From: Endothia cerciana
Lineage: Eukaryota; Ascomycota; Sordariomycetes; Diaporthales; Cryphonectriaceae
DNA length: 64,000 nucleotides
Direction of reading: 5' to 3'
Assembly (NCBI GenBank): GCA_026119935.1
Contig: JALRMH010000001.1
Span: 930,001 to 994,000, forward strand
The position numbers and the translations under genes are program-made. Below, piece after piece: positions 32,101-42,499 of this stretch (position 1 is its first letter; each line of letters opens with the position of its first letter). Below the pieces are notes generated by a model. That model searched no databases. It worked only from the letters and a program-made list of their open reading frames with translations, and was not told where the DNA came from.

Positions 32101-32741
32101 CCATGAACGCTATGGAGATGTCGCAGATGGTGGTTCAGGGCATGTGGGATCGCGATAGCCCGCTCAAACAGATTCCTCACTTCACACCGGAGGTTGTCAA
32201 GGCGGCCAACAGCTTCGGCGTCAAGGACATCTTCGATTTCATGGAGGCCATGAACCCCGAGGAGAACCCGCAGTATGGCAAGCTCATCAAAGCTATGTCT
32301 CTGTCTCAGAGGCAACTAGCTGAGGCTGCCAAATTCACTAACGACAAGTATCCCGACGTTTCCCTCGAGTTCGAGGTCGAGGACCCCGAAAACCTGCACG
32401 CGGGCGAACCATCGTACCTTAACATCCAAATCGAGCGCGAGGTCGAGGAGGATGGCGAGGTCGACCTCGTGGTTCATGCGCCGTTCTACCCGACCAAGAA
32501 AATAGAGAACTGGTGGCTTGTCGTGGGGGATGAGAGCTCGAAGACACTCCTGGCCATCAAGCGTGTCACGGTCGGGCGCCAGCTGAAGGTCAAGCTGGAG
32601 TTCACGGTGCCTACCCCCGGCAAGCATGACTTGAAGCTATTCTTGATGAGCGACAGCTACGTTGGGGTGGATCAGGAGCCTGGGTTTGAGGTTACGGTGT
32701 CTGAAGGGATGGAGGTTGATGAGGAGAGTGATGGCGAATAG
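26118..32741 (+). CDS. brr2: U5 snRNP helicase Brr2 (SNRNP200)
   Basis: A 2207-aa protein in one 6.6-kb frame with no intron. The N-terminus (SQYKYSAMSNLVLQADRR) is the Brr2 start, followed by the plug region and a long acidic stretch (about 195-280). Cassette 1 has motif I APTGSGKTN (about 554), DEIH (about 666) and GLSATLPN, then the winged-helix and first Sec63 domain. Cassette 2 has motif I APTGSGKTV (about 1404), but ADELQ replaces the DExH box and GLGVSLANA replaces the SAT motif. A second Sec63 domain ends the protein. Brr2 unwinds U4/U6 to activate the spliceosome. In known Brr2 proteins the C-terminal cassette lacks ATPase activity and regulates the first, which agrees with the altered motifs. 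Confidence 0.97.
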   Translation: MSGENYQRDVSQYKYSAMSNLVLQADRRFVTRRTDEATGDPESLAGRLSITDMGARVARDSAPKQKRSNLPAVERGHVREGEDILRQQQKKKGADLSRGGGILSGAEAMVEGLRYRPRTQTTRATFDLILTIVANNLGDVPQEVVRSAADATLEYLKDEDLKDFDKKKEVDDLLGVTLNPKEFNELMNLGKKITDYDAEDDDEEMAAAEDEGEIDDRQGVAVAFEDEDEDGDGIVDEVREDSSEDEDEDEEDRPGLEEEAAAGDAGENRDEEEAGLADGDAMIIDSAPARGKAQKKSNDTNYIPAFQIDAFWLQRQIGRLYPDAHIQHDKTIQALHILSGDPDEEGGEEKQLREIENDLMELFDYEHHEVVQELIANREKVVWLTKLARAENAQARETVESEMASEGLQWILDELRGKTVDEKKGKLEIKMDIDKAEFKQEAKPERPEGQLIGGLQPKKLINLDNLVFDQGNHLMTNPKVRLPEGSTKRAGKGYEEIHVPPPKKRNDPSDNLIPVSEMPEWAREPFSTVKSLNKIQSRCYPSAFEDDGNMLVCAPTGSGKTNVAFLAMLREIGKHRDPETGEIDLDAFKIVSIAPLKALVQEQVGNFGKRLEPYGIKVSELTGDRQLTKQQIAETQVIVTTPEKWDVITRKATDTSYTNLVRLICIDEIHLLHDDRGPVLESIVSRTIRKTEQTGEPVRIIGLSATLPNYRDVASFLRVDPEKGTFHFDGTYRPCPLRQEFIGVTERKAIKQLKVMNDVTYDKVLEHVGKNRNQMLIFVHSRKETAKTAKYIRDKAMEMDTINQILKSDVGSREILQEASDQATDKDLKDLLPYGLGIHHAGMGRADRTDVEDLFADGHIQVLVCTATLAWGVNLPAHTVIIKGTQVYSPEKGSWVELSPQDVLQMLGRAGRPQYDTFGEGIIITSQGEMQYYLSLMNQQLPIESQLVSRLVDNLNAEVVLGNVRTRDEGVDWLGYTYLFVRMLRSPGLYSVGVEYEDDEGLEQKRVDLIHSAAHVLRKANLIKYDEKTGKMQATELGRIASHYYITYGSMETYNNLIQPSITNIELFRVFALSAEFKYIPVRQEEKLEIAKLLTRVPIPVKESIEEAHCKINVLLQAYISRLKLDGLALMADMVYVTQSAGRILRAIFEIALKKGWASVAKTALNLCKMAEKRMWPTMTPLRQFHNCPRDIVQKAERTEVPWSSFFDLDPPRMGELLGMPKAGRTVVGFVNKFPRVEVQAQIQPLTRSMLRVELTITPNFEWDDEIHGLAESFWILVEDCDGEEMLFHDTFLLRKDYAEAESNEHIVDFTVPIVDPMPPNYFISVVSDRWMHSETRIAVSFQKLILPEKFPPHTELLDLQPLPASALKVKEYVALYPQWDRFNKIQTQTFNSLYSTDNNVFVGAPTGSGKTVCAEFALLRHWSQSDAGRAVYIAPFQELVDVRFQDWQKRLSGLRGGKDIVKLTGETAADLKLLEQGDLILATPIQWDVLSRQWKRRKNVQAVELFIADELQLLGGSMGYIYETIVSRMHYIRTQTELPMRIVGLGVSLANARDVGEWIDAKKHDIYNFSPHVRPIPLELHIQSYTIPHFPSLMLAMAKPTYLAITQMSADRPALVFVPNRKQTRATTRDILTACLAEDDEDRFLHVDAKQIQPLLDRVHEEALAEALSHGVGYYHEALSNDDKRIVKYLYDNGAIQVLVASREVCWELDCTAHLVIVMGTQYFEGREHRYVDYPMTDVLQMFGKALRPSADGRGRGVLMVPGVKREYYKKFLNEALPVESHLHSYLHDAFVTEISTRMIESGDDAINWMTFTYLYRRLLANPSFYSLLDTTQDALSQYLSDLVETTLRELDESKIIEFDEEDGSVTPQNAAMIGAYYNISYITMQTFLLSLSARTKLKGILEIVTSATEFEAIQIRRHEDSLLRRIYDRVPVKMAQPDFDSPHFKAFVLLQAHFSRMQLPIDLAKDQEIILTKVISLLSATVDILSSDGHLNAMNAMEMSQMVVQGMWDRDSPLKQIPHFTPEVVKAANSFGVKDIFDFMEAMNPEENPQYGKLIKAMSLSQRQLAEAAKFTNDKYPDVSLEFEVEDPENLHAGEPSYLNIQIEREVEEDGEVDLVVHAPFYPTKKIENWWLVVGDESSKTLLAIKRVTVGRQLKVKLEFTVPTPGKHDLKLFLMSDSYVGVDQEPGFEVTVSEGMEVDEESDGE

Positions 32742-33973
32742 AAGAGATCTGGAGGAGGGTCGAGCACGGAGCCGAGCGAACGATCGGACACCGATATCCG
32801 ACCATGCCACAACCGATTTTCTGTCTCTGAATGATACTTCAACCAAGACCAATGATTGGGGAGAGAGATTGGAAAAGTACTGGAGTTATATGGGGTATAT
32901 GGGGCACCATGGAATATTTTCTATTTTGCAAGAATTGAGTGGACTTGAATCACATTTCCAACCAGCTGCGATTATGGGTATGGTCTGGTAATTGTGATGA
33001 GAATCTGGGAGGACAGCTGTGATGGCGGCACAGACATCAACCCACAGGTGAGGTGGGTGGTCAAGACAGCACACTGCCACCGACGCTGGAGGACCAGCTG
33101 GAAGAGTCCAGAGACGTGTCTGAGTGACGAAGGCAAAGGGGTGATGGCTGCTTGCTACAATGGAGGAACGTGCCTTGTCTGGAAGGAAATGACACGTCCG
33201 ACAATGGACATGGAGATGCTCAACATGATGGATCAGGCGGGTCCCGGGTGAGGGGCAATGGGCCCAGGGGAGAGTGAGTAAAGAAGGAGGTCCTGGACCA
33301 GATTGGTCTCGCCCAGTCATTGTGTCGGCGTCTAAGAGAATGTGTGGCACCTTGTCGTAGCTGATCTGAGGAGGTCCTCAAAGCACCAGGGAGATTGGGG
33401 TCCTAGAGGGTCACGGTCACTGGGTACCCACCCCCAATGAAAGAGGAAGAAAAAAAAAAAAAGATCGACGCGAGCGACCCTCCCCATGCGGCCTACATCC
33501 GTCAGAGCTGCTCCAGCCTCCCTGACCTCTCCACCTCCGCCCTCTGCCTCAGCAGCCATCCCACCAGCCCTTTGCCCCTTCTTTCTGGCCAAAGCTGTGC
33601 ACCCTAACCCTACGTGCCTGGCTGTTGCTGCTTCCTGGGCCCAACCAAGGCATCTGGAACGATCCCAGTCATTCCCGCCGATAAGCAAAGGTCGAACTGG
33701 AGCTCTGCAGAGAAGTTTCGGCCGCCTCTCTCCAACTTTCTCTGCTCAACCCAAGACCGCCAACTTGACATTGTTGCCGTCAGGGTGTTTTCTTTCCCCT
33801 TCACATACCAGCCTCATCCATCATCGGCGCATCACCACTCATCAATTCCTATCTCCAATCTCTGCACACCCCCATCAACGACGCGATTGACGCGTTCATT
33901 CACGTCGGTCTCTAGCGGATCCAGCTTTGTTTCTCTGACGCGCCGCAATATTCCGTCGCCACCAAACACCACC
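32742..33973. other. Intergenic region between BRR2 and the PWWP gene
   Basis: 1.23 kb of BRR2 3' flank and PWWP-gene promoter/leader. An A12-13 run lies near 33451-33463. The last 400 bp are C/T-rich, as in fungal 5' leaders, and an ACGCGT lies at 33890-33895. No gene recognised. Confidence 0.5.
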
Positions 33974-36026
33974 ATGTCTGACGAGGTCAGCGCGCCTGCT
34001 GCACAGCCTATGGAGGTTGACAGCAATACCGCGCCCGCGAAAACAGACGACACTGCAACTGCTCCTGCGGATGAGCCTAAGGTGGAGGAACCTAAGGCTG
34101 CTGCTGCCCAGGAGTCGTCCGGTGAGCCCGCCAAGGAGGAGGAGCCGTCCACCAAACCAGCCGAGGGTAATTTATTTCTTCTTCCAGCCCCTAGATCCAG
34201 CTCTGCGGCTCTAGCACAACAGCTTTACTAACCGTCGCATCATCAAACCAGAGCCGACTGAGAAGCCTGACGTCGAGATGAAGGACGCCTCTGAGCCTCC
34301 CGCCGCTCCCGAGAGCGCACCGAAGGAGGAGGACAAGCCGGAGGAGATGGACACTGCGCGGCCAGCTCCTAGCGACGATACCACCGCCGCGACCGCTACA
34401 CCCAAGAACAAGGCTCACGCCCGACGGAAGTCGACGGCTGGCGAAAGCGCTAAGGGCAAAAAGCTGAACAAGAAGGGGAGCAAGGCAGCTATATTGCACA
34501 TAGATGCCAAGCCTGGCGAGCACTACTTCATAAAGTTGAAGGGCTTTCCGCAGTGGCCATGCATCATCTGCGATGAGGACATGCTACCGCATGCTCTGCT
34601 GAAGTCTCGTCCTGTCAGCGCTGCGCGCCCCGATGGTACCTACCGTGAGGATTTCGCCGACGGCGGCAAGCGTGCGCATGACCGGACCTTCCCTATCATG
34701 TACCTCGCCACCAACGAATTGTGAGTGTTTCCCACACCGCCCCCCCTACCCGCGAAGCTCTGTCGGTGTGCAAGCTAACAGGTCTTTCTTAGTGGCTGGG
34801 TTTCCAACAAGGACCTGATCGACCTCGATCCCGAGAAAGTCATGGAGCAGGTCAATGCCAAGATGCGCAAGGACCTCGTTCTCGCCCACCAGCTCGCCGA
34901 GGAGCACCACGATCTCGCCTACTACAAGGGCGTTCTAAATCAGTTCCAGGAGGAGTTGCTCGAGAAGCAGAAGGCTGCCGAGGCCAGGGCTGCAGCGGCC
35001 GCAACTCCCAAGGCCAGCAAGAAGAAGACCAAGGCTGCTGCTGAGGAGGACGTCGACATGGAGGATATCGACGAGGAGGCCAGCGCAAAGAAGGAGAAGA
35101 AGCGCAAGAATCCGGAGGATTCCGAGACGCCTCAGCGCTCCGATTCGGTCAAAAAGCCCAAGATCAAGCTCACACACAACAGCACGCCCAAGTCTAACGG
35201 TACTGCTCCCAAAGCCGCTAAGGCTGCTAGTGAGACGAAGGCCTCCAAGAAGGCTAAGAGGTCGAAGGAGGACTCAGAAGAGCGGGTGCAGACGCCGAAG
35301 GAGCCCGAGATGAGCGCTGAGGACCGGTTCGAGCGTAAGAAGAAGGAGGTCCTCTTCCTCCGCCACAAGCTTCAGAAGGGGCTTCTTACCAGGGATCAAC
35401 AGCCCAAGGAGGAAGAGATGAAGATGATGTCGGACTACCTGGGCAAGCTCGAGGGCTTCCCCGACCTGGAGACCGAGATCATTCGGGTCACAAAAATCAA
35501 CAAGGTTCTGAAGGCTATGCTGAAGCTGGACAACATTCCCAAGGAGGAGGAGTTCGAGTTCAAGTCCCGCTCACAGGTCTTGCTCGACAAGTGGAACAGA
35601 CTTCTTGCAGCAGACGACGTCTCTGCTTCTGCCGGACCTGAAGAGGCTAACGGGGTCAACGGCCACAAGACTGAGAAGTCATCCGTCAAGGAGGAGACAA
35701 AGTCTGCTACCAATGGTGTCGAGAAGGCTGACACTGAGGAGTCTGAAGCTCCCAAGAAGGAGGTCAAGCCCGAAGACACAAAGGCCGAAGTGAAGGAGGC
35801 AGAGGACACGAAGTATGCTTCAAAGTTGGAGACTCCTGCTCCTGAAGCGGGCCAGGCGCCAAAGAAGGAGGAGGCTCCCTCTACTGAAGAGAAGCCCAAG
35901 GTTGAAGAGGTACGTCTCGCTTGAACCATATGCTAGCCGCTCCATCTCGACCCATGCCGGGCGAATCAGGACGCTAACGGTGCTTAGGACACCAAGGCTC
36001 CTGAGGCTGTTGATGCCGCGGCTTAA
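33974..36026 (+). CDS. PWWP-domain chromatin protein with TFIIS-N/LEDGF-like domain
   Basis: Predicted 605 aa from exons 33974-34166, 34252-34720, 34793-35909 and 35988-36026. Introns are 85, 72 and 78 nt; intron 1 has a perfect TACTAAC branch point. An acidic Ala/Glu/Pro-rich N-terminus precedes a PWWP domain around residues 175-255 (FIKLKGFPQWPCIICDEDML), split by intron 2. Lys/Glu-rich linkers follow. A helical domain spans about residues 400-490 (LRHKLQKGLLT, IIRVTKINKVLKAMLKLDNI, VLLDKWNRLL) and resembles the TFIIS N-terminal/integrase-binding fold. A Glu/Lys-rich tail ends the protein. PWWP domains bind methylated H3K36 nucleosomes and TFIIS-N folds bind short disordered motifs of elongation factors. 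A role as a transcription-coupled chromatin reader is inferred. Confidence 0.85.
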
Positions 36027-36878
36027 GACAAGCCATGATTGATTTCGAACGTTTGCCGGACAAGATTCTTGGAGAGATGGTACCGGATCTTCTTGGAGGA
36101 ACTTGGGACCGGCTGACGTCTAGTGTACATTACGTCCCTCCGTTGTGCTTTTCCCGCGTGCGGGGGAACGCCGGGATACAGGACATGCGGCTTTCTTGGA
36201 GTTTCTGACCAAGTCCCCCGTGGAATTGACGCCGAGCGACCGGGCCAATATTTGTATTCGGGCATGAGGATGAAGAAGGGCTGGCTTCGTGTTACCCGCC
36301 ACGATCAAAATGAAAATGAGTCCGGACGTAGGGTCGATATCAGGCAGATTTCGCAAAGAAACGTGCAGTATGGGAGGTTCTACATAAGACCCCAATATGG
36401 ACCCCAGGCAAGGCTGCTGCGACATGAGAAGGAGTTGCGGGTTAGAGATGCTGTGGCATAGTGCTTTCATTTTTGCGAGCAACAGGAAAAAAACAAAACA
36501 AAACAAAAAAACCAGCGGAATTCATTGGGATAATGCAGATAGCTAGTATCGCATACGACGAATTCAATGACCGATTCATTCAGGGAGCACGCGTGAGCGT
36601 GATGAGAATATGACCGGATTAACGTCTATGGTCTCGAAAGATTTTTTGAACTGTAATTCTCTACTCGCTATTGGGGACATGGTTGGTTAGCATGTAGAAC
36701 CGGTGTTTTTTATTTTTTATTTTTTTTTAGGGGGTGCTGTACTAATGTCATTCTGACTGCGTTGCGGGTAGTTGATCAAGCTCAAGGGCCGCCCGCCACA
36801 CCGGCGACTTGTACAATACAACATCGGATTCCTCCCCAATCACACAAATGGCCCCAACCACGCGAAATCCTCGCAACC
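36027..36878. other. Intergenic region and ORC3 promoter
   Basis: 852 bp. It holds an (A4C)-type A-rich repeat near 36487-36510, a T-rich patch near 36706-36729, and one ACGCGT at 36589-36594, about 285 bp before the ORC3 start. No gene recognised. Confidence 0.5.
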
Positions 36879-39415
36879 ATGGAGCAAGATGAGACCAACT
36901 TCGTATATGACGACCATAGAGTGAGTTGTCACCTAGAGCTGACTCGAGTTTGCGCTCACACAGAATCTCCAGGTCGCGTTCGTCTTCGGCCAAGACGAGG
37001 AGACCACCGGGCGAACGCCCCACCCCACGAAGCGGAGAAAGATCTCAAGGAAGAGTGCCGCCGAAGAAGCCAGGCAGCATCACTCTGTGTCGTCTGCGGA
37101 ATTCGTGCCTCTGTTCGACGGCGCTGAGAAGCCTGAACTTGTGGCCTTGAGGCGGAAGCAGTTCGCCGCGAGCTGGGCTGCTATCGACGCCCGCATCCAG
37201 GTAGGTGCACATGAGCGCTGGCCCCCCGCGGACGGTGGATGAACCTTTGGTGCGTTCAAAGGTAATGATGCTGATATGATTGCCAGCGCGTACTGAAAGA
37301 CTCGAACCGCACCACCCTTGTCGCAGTCGCCTCCTTCGTGCGCGACGCGCCCACAGAGGAGCCAGGCAAGATCCCGGCGGCGCTCATCGTCACGGGACCA
37401 AATGTCGCGTCGCAGGACCTGCTGTTCTCGCAGCTGTCCGAGAGCCTCGGAGAGGTCGTCGAGGGGCGGTTTGTCCGGCTGCGGTCGGCGGAGGCCCCGA
37501 ACTTGAAGGCGACGCTGAAGAAGATCATCCGGGACGTGACGAGGTCGGCTGCTGGTGAGGGGGAGGATGCCGATGTGGCTGTTGGGGAGGATGTGAGTAG
37601 TGAGGAGATACCGAGCTCCGTGACTGGCTGTCGTGGTGACTTGCCGGCTTGGTGACTGGAGTGAAGAGGGATGGCAGTGTGTGTGGCTGACCAACCGTGA
37701 TTGCGGAATAGGGCCGAAAGTATCTCGACTACGACTTGGAGGCGTTGCATGCGCACATCGGTCCTCATGAGTCCAAGCGAGTCATCGTCGCGTTCCAGGA
37801 TAGCGAGGCCTTTGACACGGGTCTCTTTTCTGACCTGATCACGCTTTTCAAGTATGCCCTGTCATCCGACTTCTCCGTGCGAGGTCTTTACTAACGCACA
37901 TCGACAGCTCATGGAGGGACCGTATTCCCTTTATCTTGATCTTTGGCATTGCGACCTCGGTCGAGCTTTTTGAGGCCCGGCTGCTCAAGTCGACTGGTCA
38001 ATGTCTGTACGGCGCGCAATTTGATGTCGCCCAGATGTCCTCGATTCTAGAGAGCGTGTTCGAGTGCGCAGTAGCTCATGAGGGAAGCAATTTGAAACTG
38101 GGCCCTGTGTTCCTGAGCAACCTCGTAGAGCGCCAGCAGAGTCAGGTGGCGGGTATTCAATCTTTTATCAGCTCTTTGAAGGTAAGTCTGGTGCCTTTCG
38201 AGCTGGGATGATCTGATCATTGACCACAGCCAGTACGCCTACATGTGCCACTTCTACGCCAATCCCCTCTCCACCCTTCTGTCTGGAGCGGCTTCACCTC
38301 AAGCGGAGCATAACGAGGCACTCCGAAACCTCCCATCCTTTCGCGCGCATGTCGAGGATGCTGTTGAAGCAGGCAGGTTGAAGCATGCCAGAAGTCTTCT
38401 CGAGAATGACGAGTACCTCGCTCAGCAGGTGGCGGCGGTCCTGAAGTCCACGCTCAGTTGGGAGGACAGTTTTCTCAGATCCTTGGCACTCCTTGAGGCC
38501 AGTGGAAATTCACAGGACGACTTCATCACTATGTACATCAACGCCCTCGCGGGAGGCATCGACCTTCAATCTCAGGACTCACCTTTTTTGAGCTCAGTCA
38601 GGCGCATGTCGGCAACTGAAGTCTCCTCCTTACTCGAACGACTCATCAGCGTGATCAAGTCCGGCAAACCGGAGCTCGGTCTCAAGAGCTGGGCCAGCGA
38701 GGACCAGGACGCCGTCCAAAGTCTTTCCGATATAGCAGAGCAGGTTGCTTCGCTCCAAGCGCAGGCCCAACTGAAGGGCAAGCCCCTGCGCAGTCAATAC
38801 AGCGGGCAGAGTAGGGTCCTTCGGACGACCGTCATCGCTCAAAAAGTCCAACTGAGCCAAGATGAGTCAAACTTGACCAACGAGGACAAGGCCTTCACCG
38901 GGCTGATCGACAGTGTGTTGGGGTTGCTGGCAACGATGATCTCGTGTCAAGCAGCAGACAAGATCTTTCTACACGAGCTGTGGATGTACGAATCGAAATC
39001 ACCACACAAAGACGTCTTTATTCCGCAGCTGGGCTCTCTTTTCGAGCGGGCTCTGTCAAGGCCACATGACTACCTGGCATGTACATGCTGCAGCAAGGTG
39101 GCGGACGGAGGCAACGGCGCAACTTTGCCAACGACAAGTATCTTGTATCACCTGTACCAGGAAACAGGAGCGCTCATTAATGTTGCAGACCTCTGGTCTG
39201 CATTCTACGCGCTCGTCGGAAAGTATGAGGAGACCGAGAACGAGACCGAACCGAGACCGAGGAAATCGAGGTCACGCAACAATGACGGTGGCTACGATGA
39301 GCGCGCAGCATTGGCACTTTTCTACCGAGGCTTGGCAGACCTAAAGGCGATGGGCTTCGTAAAACAGACTCGCCGCCGGGCAGACCATATCTCCAAGAAC
39401 AAGTGGCTTTTGTGA
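36879..39415 (+). CDS. orc3: Origin recognition complex subunit 3
   Basis: Predicted 723 aa from six exons: 36879-36920, 36973-37200, 37287-37592, 37712-37851, 37908-38181 and 38234-39415 (introns 52-119 nt; intron 4 has a TACTAAC branch). Recognised from the ORC3 N-terminal region (LRRKQFAASWAAIDARIQ, VASFVRDAPTEE), the AAA-like core (IPAALIVTGPNVASQD, VIVAFQDSEAFD, IPFILIFGIATS), and the C-terminal winged helix ending (ALALFYRGLADLKAMGFV). As in other ORC3 proteins, the AAA fold has no Walker A lysine. ORC marks replication origins in the nucleus and loads MCM2-7. The tail DHISKNKWLL is typical for the family. Exon 1 encodes only 14 residues. Confidence 0.9.
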
Positions 39416-40414
39416 TGAATAATGGGCGGGACGGCGCTCCCGAGGCGATGCTTGCTTTGACTAGAGTCTTTGCACTCACACTAATTTGAATTACGCGTAC
39501 AAGAGACACGGGTGTTAAAATCTCTGTCTCCGAGGGACCTGACTAGACCTGAGTCTAGGCTGGCCCGACAGGTTGGTATGTCCTTCCCATTTGCGGTCAC
39601 CATGACTCTGGATAAAATGCCACGAACCCCGACGGAGGATCCAGTGTCTGAGACACACCCCGTCACTTAACGGAGCAACTGCCGTAGGGAGGATTCTCCA
39701 GTCAGTTGCCCGCGGACAAAGTGTGAAATCTCCTGAGCTAAGGAGAGACCCGTGGACAAAAACGACAAAGAAACTTCAAGGCTCAAGACGCCTTTCTAGT
39801 CTTTCTCCACCAACCTATTTTCTAGACATGTCCGGGCCGGAGATCGACAAAGACAATGTTTACATAGCCCAGGGCACATGTACAAAACCAACTGGTCAGG
39901 CCCAATATGCAGGCAAACAGTTACTCGAGCCACTCTGAATACCCATTCATCACTCACAGCTGCGACTGGAGACTCGAGGCGGAAGACACATTCACATTTC
40001 TTCCTTGTACACTCATAGGAAGAACAAAATTGTGACAGGATTGCCATTGCTCGCAGCATAAGCCTCACCAAGTCACCACCAAGTCACCAGGCACAGCCTG
40101 AAAGGTTTCTCCTTCTCATCACCATCTTCTCGTCTCAAAAATCGTCTTTAAACCGTCCCAGAACCGTCTCAATCACAGGAGTCTTGTTATTCATCTATTT
40201 GCTTCCACAACCCGCCCTGACTGTGTTGAAAGAAGCCCCGGACTCACTATTCGGCTTCCTACTTGTAAACTATATCAACCCCATATTTTCTCGTACATAT
40301 AAATTACGCCGCATTAGTCTCTCCTACATTTTATCTTACGACACATTCTCTTGCTCTCCCCCACGGGCTACAGATACCACAGATATCCCACAAACCACAC
40401 GCAGATACGATAAG
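39416..40414. other. Intergenic region
   Basis: 999 bp between ORC3 and the small unknown gene, both on +. No gene or repeat recognised. The last 150 bp are C/T/A-rich, as in a 5' leader. Confidence 0.5.
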
Positions 40415-41088
40415 ATGAGCAACTTCAGTATGAACCAGGGCAGCAGCCACAACAACCCACCATCGTCACCACACATGCCCCGAGACCACAATGCGGAGGC
40501 CAGCCTGGCCAGACGCCGGGCGAAGAACAACGAGGCGCTGGACAAGAAGATCGAGCAGATGGCCCTGCCGCTCGCGCCCCTCGTCCAGCTCACCTCCGGC
40601 CAGATCCACCCGGCGTTCCCCTCGACGCTCCTCAACTTCTGGCTCCTGACGGACGCCCAGCTCGACGAGATCGCGCACTTCTACCACCAACGCACGCCGT
40701 GCCAGTGGACCCGGCACTACCCTTGCTCGATTACCTGGGGTGAGGGCCTGAGTCTTGAGGAGAAGAGGCGGAAGATTGGCAAGTTCATCGGGCTGAGAGG
40801 GGTGAGTTTACTCATTGTCTGTTTCCTAATTTCCTTTTTTTTTTTTTTTTTTTTTTTCTCTCTCTTTCCCCGCCCCCTTCGGTTTATCGTTTCTTCAACC
40901 CTGGGGTTTGGGTGAGAGCTAAGAGGGCCGTGTGATAATGACGAAAACCTGCTAACCAGGGTGCCACATAGTGCGAGACACCGATACTCCTCAAGACCGA
41001 GGAGCAGATCATGGAGGAGGCCCGCCAGGCGCGGATAAAAGGGGATGGGGACGAGGCCCTCAGGAACAAGATGTCGTGGTATTACTAG
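40415..41088 (+). CDS. Small hypothetical protein, 167 aa
   Basis: Exons 40415-40801 and 40972-41088. The 170-nt intron (GTGAGT...CATAG) contains a 23-T run (40835-40857). The Asn/Ser/His-rich N-terminus is disordered. Then comes a helical part (ARRRAKNNEALDKKIEQMA) and a compact Trp-rich block (LNFWLLTDAQLDEIAHFYHQ, TRHYPCSITW, KIGKFIGLRGCETPI). The ending is NKMSWYY. No named family. The compact block looks like a conserved fungal domain of unknown function. An alternative acceptor at 40959 (AACCAG) would change frame and give a poor tail, so the CATAG acceptor is preferred. Confidence 0.7.
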
Positions 41089-41627
41089 CGATGACCGCCG
41101 TCGAACCTCCTGACGGCTGCCCTCGGCCCTTCCTTGTCCGACCCATCACGACTTTATTTTACTTTATTTTTTTTTGGACCACAGCACATACCAGCAACAA
41201 ATACCCAAGACCCAAACACCACCCCCCGTGTAACATCAAGCACCAAGCGTTGAGTACTGTTTAGCTCATCTTTGGCATCAGATACCATTATACACCTTTT
41301 AGAGCAAGGAGTTGCGGTCTATTCGTATGCCAAAGCAATTTTAGCCGAGGATTGTAATAAAAAAAATAAAAAAAATAGTATTTCCCCTTCTTGGGTAATC
41401 AGACCGATCCCCGCCTTCATCTTTCCCTGCCGGATATGCCTCAGCTGTATGTGTGTAGCCGAACCTCAAAAAACGCCGCGCAGCCGTGATAATGCCGTGA
41501 ATGCCGAGATCCAGTGCCTTCCTGCCTGAGCAGCCGAGTAGTATTTATACAGCCCCGAGGTAGCATGTTTCTGCCTTGGGGTCCCAACGAGCAGCGAATT
41601 GTCCATTTCTCTATGACGGAGCCCGGC
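41089..41627. other. Convergent intergenic region
   Basis: 539 bp between the small unknown gene (+) and SEC66 (-). It is A/T-rich near 41150-41175 and 41360-41380. No gene recognised. Confidence 0.5.
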
Positions 41628-42499
41628 CTATTTCTTCCCCTTCTTCTTCTTGCCACCGCCGTTTGATGATGTTGGCCTCTCGGCTGACGTACTGGCATCG
41701 ACCAGCACTCCGTCGTCGCTAGGCGTCTTCTTCTCGCCCTCCTTCTCGAGCTCCTTCATGAACTCCGAGGAGATGGCCGCGCGACGCTTCTCCCACCACT
41801 CGGTCTCGGCTTGGGTCTTGGCCTGGATCTCGTCGATCTTGTTGTGAAATAATGTGTTCGCGGCGATTTCGTTAGCGGTCTGGAAGATGGTTTGTCCCCA
41901 GTTGGGCGCAAGTCCGTTTGCCTGAACGTGGTTGTCAGTATTTCCTGAATTTACTTACGTTCCAAGCCGACGGGTCCGCCGGGAGCGGGGCGGGGGGGGG
42001 GGGGTAGATAGGCTGCATACCTCCATCACGACGTCGCGCAGCTCGGCCTCCATCTCGCTCTCGGCGCGCGTGAACCTCTGCCAGAGGTCATCGCCGACGC
42101 TGCCCTTCGCCAGCAGGTTCGAGCAGGCCTGCTTTGCCGTGCGGATCTGTATGATACGGTGGATGTCCTCGACGGCGCGGCGGATCAGGGCGGCGCGCAA
42201 TATGCTCTCGGGGACCTTGGGCACTTTTTCCTGGCCGTCCTCGGGCTCCATGTGGAGTAGCGACAGGTAGATGTTCCGTTGCAGGTGTGGGCCGAACCAC
42301 GGCTCGAGGTTTGCCTTTTGCGCTGTTGCTCTGTCGTCAGCCTCCGGGCTTCGTGTTCCGCATGTCAAAAAAGGAGTCGCATCTTTTACTCACAGGCCTT
42401 ACGCTTCCTGTAGACGCTGGAGAAGGTAACGAAAGTCCCACCCAAGACCAGCACATAGGCGACGGGGAGGATGAGGCCCATCCAGTCTAGCGAGAACAT
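41628..42499 (-). CDS. sec66: ER translocation complex subunit Sec66/Sec71
   Basis: Predicted 233 aa from exons 42499-42394, 42322-42021 and 41921-41628. A single N-terminal membrane helix (WMGLILPVAYVLVLGGTFVTF) is followed by the basic stop YRKRK. The cytosolic domain has the Sec66 hallmarks EPWFGPHLQRNIYLSLLHME, RRAVEDIHRIIQIR and GDDLWQRFTRAESEME. A C-terminal Lys-rich tail (GGGKKKKGKK) ends it. Sec66 with Sec62, Sec63 and Sec72 supports post-translational import of proteins through Sec61. The acceptor of intron 1 is ambiguous: CAACAG ending at 42323 or CAGAG ending at 42329 both keep frame, differing by two residues. Intron 2 (99 nt) contains a 13-G run on the + strand. Confidence 0.9.
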
